From Salipiger marinus (lineage in GTDB: Bacteria > Pseudomonadota > Alphaproteobacteria > Rhodobacterales > Rhodobacteraceae): a stretch of 64,000 nucleotides of DNA. The stretch is taken from contig NZ_FNEJ01000008.1 of assembly GCF_900100085.1 (NCBI RefSeq), positions 1 to 64,000 on the forward strand, read 5' to 3'. Below the pieces are notes generated by a model that did not search any database, was not told where the DNA came from, and worked only from the letters and a program-made list of their open reading frames with translations. The translations under genes were made by a program, and so were the position numbers. Numbering within the stretch: the first letter of the stretch is position 1; the number at the start of each line of letters is the position of its first letter. Below, piece by piece: positions 47,817-56,707 of this stretch.

Positions 47817-48449
47817 ATGACATCCCCGAACGGACCCCTGCGCGTGGGGCTTGGCGGCCCGGTGGGCGCGGGCAAGACCACCCTGACCGCAGCCCTTGCC
47901 CGTGCCCTGCGCGACCGGCTGTCCATGGCGGTCATCACCAATGACATCTACACCCGCGAGGATGCCGAGGCGCTGATGCGCCAGCAGGTTCTGCCGCTGG
48001 ACCGCATCCGGGGCGTGGAAACCGGCGGCTGCCCGCATACCGCGATCCGCGAAGATGCCTCGATCAACCTTGCCGCGATTGCCGAGCTTAACGCGCAGTT
48101 TCCCGATCTGGACCTGATCCTGATCGAATCCGGAGGCGACAACCTTTCCGCCACCTTCAGCCCGGAACTGGCGGATGTGACGATCTATGTGATCGACGTG
48201 GCCGCGGGCGAGGAAATCCCCCGCAAGGGCGGTCCCGCCATCACCAAATCCGACATTCTGGTCATCAACAAGACCGACCTTGCGCCCTATGTCGGCGCCT
48301 CGCTGGAGGTGATGGAGCGTGACGCCACGCGGATGCGCGCGGGCAAGCCTTTCGTGTTCACCGCCCTGCGCCACGGGCAGGGGCTCGACCAGATCATTGA
48401 CCTGCTGGCCCGCATCGGCGGGCTGCCCCTGTCGGAGGAAGCCGCATGA
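47817..48449 (+). CDS. ureG: Urease accessory GTPase UreG
   Basis: SIMIBI-class GTPase that delivers nickel to urease. 210 residues. The P-loop is [20 protein letters not shown], the nickel-binding CPH-type motif is [14 protein letters not shown], and the switch and guanine motifs are [19 protein letters not shown] and [18 protein letters not shown] precedes the ATG at 47817. Its stop overlaps the next gene by four bases. Confidence 0.97.
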   Translation: MTSPNGPLRVGLGGPVGAGKTTLTAALARALRDRLSMAVITNDIYTREDAEALMRQQVLPLDRIRGVETGGCPHTAIREDASINLAAIAELNAQFPDLDLILIESGGDNLSATFSPELADVTIYVIDVAAGEEIPRKGGPAITKSDILVINKTDLAPYVGASLEVMERDATRMRAGKPFVFTALRHGQGLDQIIDLLARIGGLPLSEEAA

Positions 48450-49417
48450 GCCGTTTTGTCATTCTTGGAGTGGGTGCCATTGGCGGCACCGTGGCCACGC
48501 TGCTGTCCAATGCCGGAAAGGAGGTTCTGGGCATCGCGCGCGGGCGCCAGCTGGAAATCCTGCGCGAGGGCGGGCTGACCCTGCGCACGCCCATGGGCAG
48601 CCAGCACGCCCACTTCCCGGTGGCCGCCAGCCCGCAGGAGGCGGGGCTGCGCCCGGATGACGTGATCCTGCTTTGCGTCAAGACCCAGCACACCGAAGCG
48701 GCGCTGCTGCAGCTGCGCGAGGCGGGGATGACCGACCAGCCGCTGTTCTGCCTGCAGAACGGCGTTGCCAATGAACGGCTGGCGCTGCGCTATTTCCCCA
48801 ATGTGCATGGCGTCACGCTGATCCTGCCCGCCGATTTCGTCTCGGCGGGCGAGGTGGTGGCCTATGGCGCGCCCTGCACCGGCCTGCTGGACATCGGCCG
48901 CTTCCCGGGCGGCACCGATGAGGCCGATGTGGCGCTGGCCGAGGCGCTGACGCAGGCGGGCCTGCCGTCAGAGGTGCGCGGCGACGTGATGGCCAGCAAG
49001 TATCGCAAGCTGCTGGTGAACCTTGGCAATATCGTGGGCGCCGCCCTTGGATCGGACGAGGGCACCGAGGAGATTCTGGCCAAGCTCAAGGCCGAGGGCG
49101 AGGCGGTGATGGCGGCGGCGGGGATCGCCGTTGATCCGGCGGACCGCGACGCAAAGCGCCGCGTCGGCAAGATGAAGATCTCCGAAGTGCCCGGCGTCAC
49201 CCGCGTGGGCAGTTCCACCGCGCAGAGCCTTGCGCGCGGGGCGGGGTCGGTGGAAACCGATTACCTCAATGGCGAGATTGCGCTGCTGGGGCGGCTTCAC
49301 GGCGTGCCGACCCCGGCCAATGCTTGGTTCACCGACCTTGCCGCGCGGCTGGTGCGCGAAGGTGCGGCCCCCGGCGCGGTGTCGAAGGCAGACATCGCCA
49401 AGGCGCTGGGTCTCTGA
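48446..49417 (+). CDS. Ketopantoate reductase family protein
   Basis: 323 residues, ATGA overlap with ureG. The NADPH-binding start is [20 protein letters not shown]; the active-site region has [16 protein letters not shown] and [20 protein letters not shown] (Lys and Asn of the PanE/ApbA family). The family includes PanE (pantothenate pathway) and many other 2-oxoacid or lactone reductases, so panE is not assured. Translational coupling to ureG is probably only operon packing; there is no known link to urease. Confidence 0.86.
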   Translation: MSRFVILGVGAIGGTVATLLSNAGKEVLGIARGRQLEILREGGLTLRTPMGSQHAHFPVAASPQEAGLRPDDVILLCVKTQHTEAALLQLREAGMTDQPLFCLQNGVANERLALRYFPNVHGVTLILPADFVSAGEVVAYGAPCTGLLDIGRFPGGTDEADVALAEALTQAGLPSEVRGDVMASKYRKLLVNLGNIVGAALGSDEGTEEILAKLKAEGEAVMAAAGIAVDPADRDAKRRVGKMKISEVPGVTRVGSSTAQSLARGAGSVETDYLNGEIALLGRLHGVPTPANAWFTDLAARLVREGAAPGAVSKADIAKALGL

Positions 49418-49428
49418 CCCCGCGCCGC

Positions 49429-49453
49429 GCCCCCTCCCCATTGGGGAGGGGGC
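49429..49453. terminator. Bidirectional hairpin between the PanE-family gene and tamB
   Basis: A perfect 11-bp stem GCCCCCTCCCC / GGGGAGGGGGC with a 3-base loop, between two converging stop codons. No U-tract on either side, but stem stability and location fit termination. Confidence 0.7.
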
Positions 49454-49459
49454 CGTCGG

Positions 49460-52400
49460 TCAGTAATCCCGCTCGAAGAACACGCCCACGCCGGTATCGC
49501 CGTCCGAGGTGACGCTGCCACGGGCTTTCACGCTGGGGCTGATCTGGATGTTCAGGTTGACCGAACTGTCGCCGCCTGAATCCACCTCCACATCCGTATA
49601 GACATTGTCAGAGATGTATTTCCCCAGCCGCAGGCCGGCATTGCCGTCCTCGTCGGTGGTCACGTCCAGATCGTCCAGCCCGAAGCCCATGCGCAGGTTG
49701 TCGACGATGCCCGACCCCCCGCGCCCGGCCAGCGTATTGACCGCAGAGGCAAGCCGCAGCGCCTGAAAGGCCGAGATGTTCTGCACGTCCTGCCCGAACA
49801 GCAGCAGCGCCAGCACCTCTTCCTCGGGGCGGGGCGGATCGGAGGAGAAGTCCACCTCGGGCGAGGTCGCCTCGCCGGTGATGGTGACGGTGATGGTGGT
49901 GCCCTCCCGTTCCGAGGTGGCGGCCACGTCCAGCGTCGGCACGAAATCCCCGGTCAGGCTCAGCCCCGCACGGTCAAGCGTCAGCCGCTGGCCAAGGATG
50001 TCGAGCCGCCCGCGGATCAGGTCGAACCGCCCCTCCGGCACGATATTCGCCGAGGTGCCCGACAGCCGCAGCTGCCCGCCCAGTTCGGCATCCAGCCCGC
50101 GCCCGCGGATGAAGATGCGCGAGGGCGCGCGGATCGTGATGTCGAGCGGCAGCACATAGGCCGGACCGCTGCGCGCCCGCGCCTGTTCCAGCAGCCCGGC
50201 CCGGGCGCGGGTTTCGCGCGCCGCAGCGGGTTCCTGAATATGGGTCAGCACGAAGCTGCGGCTACCCGGCCCAAGCCCGGTTTCGGGGATGCGGATTTCG
50301 GCCTGTTCGATGTCGACCACCCCCGCCACGCGCGGCCCGGTCAGCAGCGGGCCGGTGACGGTCAGCCGACCGCCGGCCTGCGCCTGATAGAGCCTGCGGT
50401 CCTGCAGCACGAGGCTGTCCAGCGCCACCGCCAGATCTGCGGTATAGGGCGCGGTCATGCCGATGGTGCCGCTGGCGCTGACCCGGCCGCCGCTGGACAG
50501 CGCGCCGCCCGCGTCAAGCCGCACCTGCCCGCCGCCCAGATTGGCGGTGACATCGACGCCGGTCAGGCTGAGCGCGGGACCGGGCAGCACCACGCTGCCG
50601 CCGTTGACCGTGACCGTGCCTGACAGCGAGGATAGGGCCAGCGGCCCGTTCAGCCGCAGATCAAGCCGCGCCAGACCGTCGATCAGGTTCGGTTCCAGCA
50701 GGCGGTTGGCGAGGGCCAGCGGCACCTGCCCGGTGATGCCCAGATCGGCGCTGCCAAAGCTCTGCGCCACGCTGCCGCTGACGCGGGCCTGCGTGCCGCC
50801 GGGGGCGGTCAGGTCGCCCGACACCTGCCATGGGCCGCTGCCTTGCGAGGACAGCTGCCCCTGCGCCGTGGTGCGGCCCGGAAGTTGCGGCACGAACAGT
50901 CCCAGATCGCGCAGCGCCACGTCATAGGTGATGGCGGTGCCCGCCGCCCCCAGACTGCCGCTGGCGCTGGCGGTGAGTTCGGGGGTCTGCACCTCCAGCT
51001 GGCGGATGCTCAGCATGCCTTGCGCGTCGCGGGTCACATCCACCACGGCCCGACCACTGCCGCCGATCAGCCGGTCGACGGCGGCGATGCCTGCGGCAAG
51101 GTCGCGGGTGGTCAGGTTGCCCTGCGCCGAAAGACTGCCATCGGGGATGTTGTAGCTGGCCTGCCCGTCAAAGCTGACGCCGCCCGCCAGCGGCTGGCCG
51201 GTCAGCGGGCGATAGGCGGCAAGCCGGTCCACGCCTGCCGCACCGTCAAAAGCGACGCGGCCCAGACTGCCATCGGACAGCTTTTCCACCGTCACCAGCC
51301 CCTGCGCATTCGCCGCCCCCGGGCCTTCACCGTCGAAATCCAGCCGGTACTGGGTTTCCGCCTCTGCCAGCGTGCCCGACAGCCGGGCAGGGGCATCAAG
51401 CCCCACATCGGCCACGGTCGCGCTGAACTCCAGCGTGCTGCCCGGCGCGCCAAAGCTGCCCGTCGCGGTCGCTTCCAGCCCTTGGGTGCTGATTTCGGCC
51501 CGGCGCAGGGTCAGCAGCCCCTCGGCATTGCGGTCCAGATCGACCAGCGCAAGGCCGGTGCCGCCGATGATGCGGTCCACCGCCTCGATGCCAACGGCCA
51601 GATCTTCGGTATCAAGCCGCCCCTCGGCCAGCAGCGCGCCACCGTCGAGCGTATAGCGCGCCTGCCCGTCAAAACGTGCGGCGCCCGCGATGTCGCGGCC
51701 CGCCAGCGGCGCAAAGGCCGCCAGCCGCTCCGCCGAGGCGGTGCCGTCAAAGCCCAGTTCGGTGATGCTGCCCGCCTCGGTCTTGCCTGCGGTCAGAAGG
51801 CCCGCCGCCTCGGACCCGCCGGGGCCGGTGGCGGTGAAATCGATCGCATAGCGCGCGGCGGTTTCCTCCAGCGTGCCGCGCAGGGTGGCGGGGCCGCTGA
51901 GCCCCTCCTGCACCTGCGCCAGATCGGCCAGCGTGATGTCGAAGCGCCCGGTGCTGGCATCGGTCTGCAGCGTGGCCTCGGCGGTCAGCTGCACCGACTG
52001 CCCGTCAATGACCAGCTCGCGCAGCACGGTGCCGGTTTCGTCCCGCGCCACGGCGGCGCGCAGGGTGATGGCGCCGCGCATCAGCCCGTCAAGCTGCGGG
52101 ATGCCCACGGCCAGATCCTGCGCGGTGCCGTCGGCGGTCAGATCAAACCCGCCCGCCAAGGGCTGCAGGTCGCCCGACAGCGCCACGTCCACGGCGCCCG
52201 CCAGATCGCGCCCGGCAAGGCCGGAAAATCGCGAGATATTGGCTGCATCAAGCTGCAGGTCGGGGGTGACGGTCAGCGTGTCGCCCTCGATCCCCGATAC
52301 GGTGACATCGCCGCGCAGCGCCAGCCCGGCGCCGGTCAGATCGAGATCGCGCAGATACAGCGGCTCTCCCGCCTGCCAGTCGATGGCAAGGCTGCCCGCC

Positions 52401-53719
52401 AGCGCATCGCCCGCAGCACCGGCAAGGTTCTCGTCGGCAAAATCGAGCCCGCTGACATCCAGATCCAGATCCAGCGTCACGCCGCCGGGGCTGCTGGTGC
52501 CCTCGGTGCGCATGATGCTGCCGCGCCCGGTCAGCGCCGCGCGCTCCAGCGTCAGGTCAGGGCGGTCCAGCCCTTCGGCGATCACGTCGAGCACCAGCGC
52601 GTCGCCTTGGGCGGCGTCAAAGTCCAGCGTCAGCGTGGCGCGGTCCAGCCGCGTGTCACCCGCCTCGGTCACCAGCTGCACCGGGCTGCCATCCTGCGCC
52701 GCGATCTGCCCGTCCAGCTGCAGCAGTTCCGGCCAGCCATCGGCGGCGATGCGCGCCTGACCCGATAGCCGGACCTGCGCGGTGTCCAGTTCCAGCACGT
52801 CGAGCGACAGCCGCCCGTCAGCCCCGCGCAGCCCCTGCACCTGCAGGCTTTGCGTCGCCCCCAGCAGCTCGGTCTGTCCGGGCGGCAGCAGCGGGCGCAG
52901 GTCGCCGGTCAGATCGGCGGCAAAGCGGTGGCCGTTCTCCTCGCTGCCCTGCAGGGTGATCGTGCCGCCAAAGCGGTCCTCGCCGTCGGTGGCCAGCTGC
53001 AGATCGGCGGCAAAATCGTCGATGACGCCTTCGCCCTGCAGCGTCAGCGCCAGTGCGGGGGCTCCCGGCAGACCGGCCAGACGGCTGATCAGCCCGCCTT
53101 CGCCTTCCTCCAGCGCCACATCCAGCGACAGCTGGCGGCTGCCATTGGCGTAGCTCCCTGCCAGCCTCAGCGATCCCGGCGTGCCGTCCAGCCGTTCCAC
53201 CGCCAGATCCACCGTGCCTTCGCCGCCCGCAAGCTGCGCGGACCCCTCAAGGCTCAGCGCCACCGCCTCGCCAAGGATCGGCGCGCCCAGTTCGGCGCGT
53301 TCGATGGCCAGCCTGCCGATATTCACCGACACCGGCAGGTCAGGCAGCGAAAAGCCCCGCGCCTCGGGCGAGGGCGGGGTGGCTTCGCCCTGCGGCAGCC
53401 GATCGATCACCAGCCGCTCGGCGGAAAGCTCGTTGACCTCCAGCCGTCCGCGCAGCAGGGCGCTGCGCTGCCAGTCGAGCACGGCATTTTCCAGCGTCAG
53501 CCAGACCCCGGTCTGGTCCGCGATGGTCAGCCGTTCCAGCGAGGCCTGCGAACTCAGCGCGCCCTGAAAGCCGGTGATGCTGACCTGAAACCCTTCGCCG
53601 GACAGCGAATCCTCGATCAGCCGTTCCAGAAAACCGCCGCCCTCCTCGTCCTGAGCAGTGGCGGGCGGCGCCGTCAGCAGAAGCAGCGGCAGGAGAAGCA
53701 GAAGCAGGAAACGTTTCAA
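49460..53719 (-). CDS. tamB: Translocation and assembly module protein TamB
   Basis: Large inner-membrane-anchored periplasmic beta-helix protein that bridges to TamA and helps build the outer membrane or move lipids to it. 1419 residues. Signal anchor MKRFLLLLLLPLLLLTAPP at a TTG start that overlaps the tamA stop. The C-terminal DUF490 domain includes RGRLDILGQRLTLDRAGLSL, EEVLALLLFGQDVQNISAFQ and ends in VGVFFERDY. Three successive about 170-residue repeats lie at residues about 490-950. Confidence 0.95.
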   Translation of the reverse strand: MKRFLLLLLLPLLLLTAPPATAQDEEGGGFLERLIEDSLSGEGFQVSITGFQGALSSQASLERLTIADQTGVWLTLENAVLDWQRSALLRGRLEVNELSAERLVIDRLPQGEATPPSPEARGFSLPDLPVSVNIGRLAIERAELGAPILGEAVALSLEGSAQLAGGEGTVDLAVERLDGTPGSLRLAGSYANGSRQLSLDVALEEGEGGLISRLAGLPGAPALALTLQGEGVIDDFAADLQLATDGEDRFGGTITLQGSEENGHRFAADLTGDLRPLLPPGQTELLGATQSLQVQGLRGADGRLSLDVLELDTAQVRLSGQARIAADGWPELLQLDGQIAAQDGSPVQLVTEAGDTRLDRATLTLDFDAAQGDALVLDVIAEGLDRPDLTLERAALTGRGSIMRTEGTSSPGGVTLDLDLDVSGLDFADENLAGAAGDALAGSLAIDWQAGEPLYLRDLDLTGAGLALRGDVTVSGIEGDTLTVTPDLQLDAANISRFSGLAGRDLAGAVDVALSGDLQPLAGGFDLTADGTAQDLAVGIPQLDGLMRGAITLRAAVARDETGTVLRELVIDGQSVQLTAEATLQTDASTGRFDITLADLAQVQEGLSGPATLRGTLEETAARYAIDFTATGPGGSEAAGLLTAGKTEAGSITELGFDGTASAERLAAFAPLAGRDIAGAARFDGQARYTLDGGALLAEGRLDTEDLAVGIEAVDRIIGGTGLALVDLDRNAEGLLTLRRAEISTQGLEATATGSFGAPGSTLEFSATVADVGLDAPARLSGTLAEAETQYRLDFDGEGPGAANAQGLVTVEKLSDGSLGRVAFDGAAGVDRLAAYRPLTGQPLAGGVSFDGQASYNIPDGSLSAQGNLTTRDLAAGIAAVDRLIGGSGRAVVDVTRDAQGMLSIRQLEVQTPELTASASGSLGAAGTAITYDVALRDLGLFVPQLPGRTTAQGQLSSQGSGPWQVSGDLTAPGGTQARVSGSVAQSFGSADLGITGQVPLALANRLLEPNLIDGLARLDLRLNGPLALSSLSGTVTVNGGSVVLPGPALSLTGVDVTANLGGGQVRLDAGGALSSGGRVSASGTIGMTAPYTADLAVALDSLVLQDRRLYQAQAGGRLTVTGPLLTGPRVAGVVDIEQAEIRIPETGLGPGSRSFVLTHIQEPAAARETRARAGLLEQARARSGPAYVLPLDITIRAPSRIFIRGRGLDAELGGQLRLSGTSANIVPEGRFDLIRGRLDILGQRLTLDRAGLSLTGDFVPTLDVAATSEREGTTITVTITGEATSPEVDFSSDPPRPEEEVLALLLFGQDVQNISAFQALRLASAVNTLAGRGGSGIVDNLRMGFGLDDLDVTTDEDGNAGLRLGKYISDNVYTDVEVDSGGDSSVNLNIQISPSVKARGSVTSDGDTGVGVFFERDY
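50870..52246 (-). repeat. Internal repeats in TamB
   Basis: Residues about 492-660, 662-828 and 830-950 align: each opens with a FSGLAGRDLAGA / FAPLAGRDIAGA / YRPLTGQPLAGG strand, then DLAVGI-QLDGLM / AVDRIIGG / AVDRLIGG. The second and third copies share FDGQA-Y and long stretches such as VDLDRNAEGLLTLRR and VDVTRDAQGMLSIRQ, pointing to a tandem duplication. Confidence 0.75.
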
Positions 53720-55533
53720 AAGGACTGTCCTATACCAAGGTAGATCTGCACGCCTTTGCCGGTATCGCCCCCCACCGGGGAGGCCACATCAAGGCGCAGC
53801 GGGCCAAGCCCGGTCTTGTAGCGCACCCCGACCCCCGCGCCGGAATGCCAGTTGCCCTCGTCATCGGGCATGCTGTCCTCGCCGACATAGCCCGCATCGG
53901 CGAACGCCACGAGGCCAAGGCTTTCGCCGATGTCCTGACGGATTTCGCCCGACAGGCCGACAAAGCTGCGCCCGCCCACATCGACGCCGTCGCGCAGGTT
54001 CACGTCCAGCGACTGATAGGGCTGGCCGCGCACCGATCCGGCCCCCCCGGAGAAGAACAGGAAATCCGGCGGGGTGTCTTCGATCTCGGGGCCGATGACC
54101 GAGCCAATCTGCAGCCGCCCGGCCAGCACCGTGCGCTCGCGTTCCCCCAGCGCGTAATAGCCGCGCAGATCGGCATAAAGCCGGGCGCCGTTGCCATCGC
54201 CATCGGTGTCCAGAAACGGCGTCGCCTCGGCGTTCACATACCAGCCATTGCGCGGATCAAGGTCACTGTCGCGGGTGTTCCATGTCAGCGACAGCGGCAG
54301 CGTCACCAGAGAGAAGCTGCGCTTGCCCAGATCATCCTCGGTTTCGGCGTAAAGATAGCCCAGCCCGATTTCCGCGCTCAGCGTGTCGCTGATCCGGCGG
54401 CTGAGCCCCGCGCCCAGTTCGACGCTGTCGGAATCATAGGCGGGCTCCTGCTCCATCGCGATCTCGCCGCGGAAGAAGGCGTCCGTCTCGGGTCCGATGG
54501 CGCCGGGCACGTCCAGCCGCGCGCCCAGCCGGGCGTCGATCCCGTTGGTATTGTTGGAAATGTCGGACACTTCGGCATCGACGCGGAACCGTTCGGCCCC
54601 GCCCAGCAGGTTGCGGTGCAGCCAGAAGGTGCTGAGCGTCACGCCTTCAAGCGAGCTTAGTTCGGCGCCAAAGCCGAAGCGGCGGGGCTTGGCGTCGGTG
54701 ACCTCCAGCTCCATGTCCAGCGTGCCGTCGGGGTTCGGCACCTCCGCCTCGCGCAGGGTCACGGTGGCAAAGGCGCCGGTGCGGGTCAGCCGGTCGACGC
54801 TGCGGTCGACATCCTCGGGGTCGAACATCTCGCCCTCGGGCAGGCCCGCGATGCGGCGCTGCGCGGCAGAGCGCACATAGCTGTCGCCATCGGTGTTCAG
54901 CCGTCCGAAGCGCAGGCGCGGGCCGGTATCGATGCCCAGATCCACATCCACCCGCCTTTCGGGATGCACCGCCACGACATTTTCGCGCACCAGATCGGCC
55001 TTGGCAAAGCCCAGATTGCGCCAGCCGTCGATGCCCGCCTGCGCGGCGTCGGTGATGGTGGTGGATTTGGCGCGTTCGCCACTGCGGAAATCGGCGGGCA
55101 GGTCGGTGCGGGGCGCCAGCGGCTGCAGCCGCGCCGTGCCGAACTGATAGCGCGGGCCGGAATTGATCGTCACATCCACCCGGTCGACCGTGGCGGGGGT
55201 GGAGAGCAGCGGAATCTCCGACGCCTCGCGCCCGTCCAGCCGGATCGACACCACCGGCGCGTAATAGCCGTTGGCATAAAGCGTCTCGATCACGATGCCA
55301 TAATCCGACAGCGCGGCGGCAAGGATATCCTGCCCCGAGGTGCGGTCGTCTTCCTTGGCGGCGGTGAGCGCCGAAAAACTCTTGATCTGACCGCGCAGAT
55401 CCTCGGCCAGACCGGGAGTGGAGAAATTGAGAGCCTCAAAAGCCACGGCGGGGGCACCCGCAAGGCCGAGGGCAACAGCAAGGGCAAGGGATCTGTGCCT
55501 GACGGGCAATGGTCTGTCCTTTCGCAGGTGCAT
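53716..55533 (-). CDS. tamA: TamA, Omp85-family outer-membrane assembly factor
   Basis: 605 residues. Signal peptide (LALAVALGLAGAPAVAF) then three POTRA-like domains (about 30-300; VDRVDVTINSGPRYQFG, FGRLNTDGDSYVRSAAQRRI, VDRLTRTGAFATVTLREAEV) and a 16-strand barrel with the L6 element GAGSVRGQPYQSL and the terminal strand QIYLGIGQSF ending in Phe. It is the only Omp85 gene here and overlaps tamB, so the two are the TAM complex. AAGG lies before the ATG. Confidence 0.95.
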   Translation of the reverse strand: MHLRKDRPLPVRHRSLALAVALGLAGAPAVAFEALNFSTPGLAEDLRGQIKSFSALTAAKEDDRTSGQDILAAALSDYGIVIETLYANGYYAPVVSIRLDGREASEIPLLSTPATVDRVDVTINSGPRYQFGTARLQPLAPRTDLPADFRSGERAKSTTITDAAQAGIDGWRNLGFAKADLVRENVVAVHPERRVDVDLGIDTGPRLRFGRLNTDGDSYVRSAAQRRIAGLPEGEMFDPEDVDRSVDRLTRTGAFATVTLREAEVPNPDGTLDMELEVTDAKPRRFGFGAELSSLEGVTLSTFWLHRNLLGGAERFRVDAEVSDISNNTNGIDARLGARLDVPGAIGPETDAFFRGEIAMEQEPAYDSDSVELGAGLSRRISDTLSAEIGLGYLYAETEDDLGKRSFSLVTLPLSLTWNTRDSDLDPRNGWYVNAEATPFLDTDGDGNGARLYADLRGYYALGERERTVLAGRLQIGSVIGPEIEDTPPDFLFFSGGAGSVRGQPYQSLDVNLRDGVDVGGRSFVGLSGEIRQDIGESLGLVAFADAGYVGEDSMPDDEGNWHSGAGVGVRYKTGLGPLRLDVASPVGGDTGKGVQIYLGIGQSF

Positions 55534-55916
55534 GACGCGACCTTAGACCAGAGGTGACGCGCAAGAAAGCTCTGACAAGGCACGTGGTCCCGACTGTGGG
55601 CGGAAGGTCGCGGCTGACCTGCCGCGCTGCGGGCAGAAGCGTGGGCGACGGGGCTATGGCGGCGGGCGTCGTGCGGGGCCGCGCGCCGGGGCTGGCGGGG
55701 CCTGCGGCGGATCAAGGCTCTGTAATGGATACATAAATTCCGCAGGTCTCCGGGCGGAGGGCGGCGCAAGATAAGAAATTTCTTCTCTGTCACAAAAGTT
55801 TTGGATTGGACGCGGGCGGCGGCGGGGGTGTCCGATGGCGCGGCAGGCGGGGCCGCTCCGGGCCCCGCGCCCCGAAGCCGGAGACCGCCACCATGCGTTC
55901 CACGCCGCAGCCCGCC
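55534..55916. other. 383-base gap upstream of tamA
   Basis: No supported gene. It contains a 12-base perfect palindrome AAGAAATTTCTT at 55773-55784 in a lower-GC stretch, and on the minus strand TTGTGA and TATCTT separated by 16 bases, which may be a promoter for tamA. A weak half-site ATGGATACATAA lies near 55725. The GntR gene ends here from the right on the same strand. Confidence 0.4.
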
Positions 55917-56591
55917 TCAGCCCGGAACCGGTCCCTGTCCGGGCAGGCCGCGAAAGAGCTGCGGCAGCGGCTGCAGGTGCCGGTCCAGAAGCGCCAGCGC
56001 CGCCGCCTCGTCATGCGTCTGCAGCGCCGCGACCAGACCGCGATGTTCGGCCTCGATCCGGGCGGTCTTGCCCAGCCCGCTCTGCAGCGACAGCATCGAC
56101 ATGCGCATGAGGTTGGCCTGCAGGTTGTCGAAAACCTGCACCAGCACGGTATTGCCCGCCGCCGCCACGATGGCCTGATGAAACCGCCGGTTCAGATCGA
56201 CGCAGGCCAGCAGGTTGTCCGCCGACACCGCCTCGTGCTGGTCGCAGAGATCCGACAGCAGGGCGGGAACCGGGCGCGCCTCGCGGCAGATGCGGCGCAC
56301 GGCATGGCTTTCGACCATCAGCCGCACCTCGTGCAGGTCGCGCAGTTCGGTGCCGGTCAGCGGCTTGACCATGGCGCCACGGCGCGGATGCAGGTCCAGA
56401 AACCCCTCCGCCGCCAGCCGGTTCAGCGCCTCGCGCACCGGGGTGCGCGACACGCCGGTGACTTCGCAGGCCAGCGCCTCTTCGATGAAGCTGCCGGGCG
56501 GGAAGGTGCCCTGCAGCAGTCCGGCGCGAATCCCGTCATAGGCGCGGTCGCGGGCGGTGGGGCTTTCCCTGATCTCGACAGGGCGGGTCAT
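55917..56591 (-). CDS. GntR-family regulator, FCD type, divergent from the hydantoinase operon
   Basis: 224 residues from the ATG at 56591, with AAGGAG upstream. Winged helix about 20-80 (EEALACEVTGVSRTPVREAL), FCD domain about 90-215 with the metal/ligand His residues (DLNRRFHQAIVAAAGNT and EHRGLVAALQTHDEAAALAL). It faces hyuA across 116 bases and probably controls it, with a ligand related to the transported substrate. Confidence 0.92.
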   Translation of the reverse strand: MTRPVEIRESPTARDRAYDGIRAGLLQGTFPPGSFIEEALACEVTGVSRTPVREALNRLAAEGFLDLHPRRGAMVKPLTGTELRDLHEVRLMVESHAVRRICREARPVPALLSDLCDQHEAVSADNLLACVDLNRRFHQAIVAAAGNTVLVQVFDNLQANLMRMSMLSLQSGLGKTARIEAEHRGLVAALQTHDEAAALALLDRHLQPLPQLFRGLPGQGPVPG

Positions 56592-56669
56592 TGCGCATCT
56601 CCTTGGCGGTCTGGGGCCGACACTTCGGGATCTGGCACGAAATGGTCGACAAAGGTGATGTGGTCTTAT

Positions 56670-56677
56670 TGTATACA
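56670..56677. promoter_or_regulatory. Candidate GntR operator in the hyuA promoter region
   Basis: TGTATACA is a perfect palindrome within TTGTATACAC, 31 bases before the hyuA start. FCD-type GntR regulators commonly bind TnGTATACnA sites, so this is the probable operator shared by the regulator and the hydantoinase operon. Confidence 0.6.
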
Positions 56678-56707
56678 CGAAGTAGACTCCAGAGGGAGGA
56701 AGGTCGC

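Noticed and set aside
48446-49417. Calling the PanE-family gene panE
   Set aside because: The family has many members with other substrates and no pantothenate gene is nearby, so only the family name is supported.
55554-55736. A 60-codon plus-strand reading in the gap upstream of tamA
   Set aside because: No ribosome binding site, low-complexity Gly/Arg/Ala product, and no recognised family.
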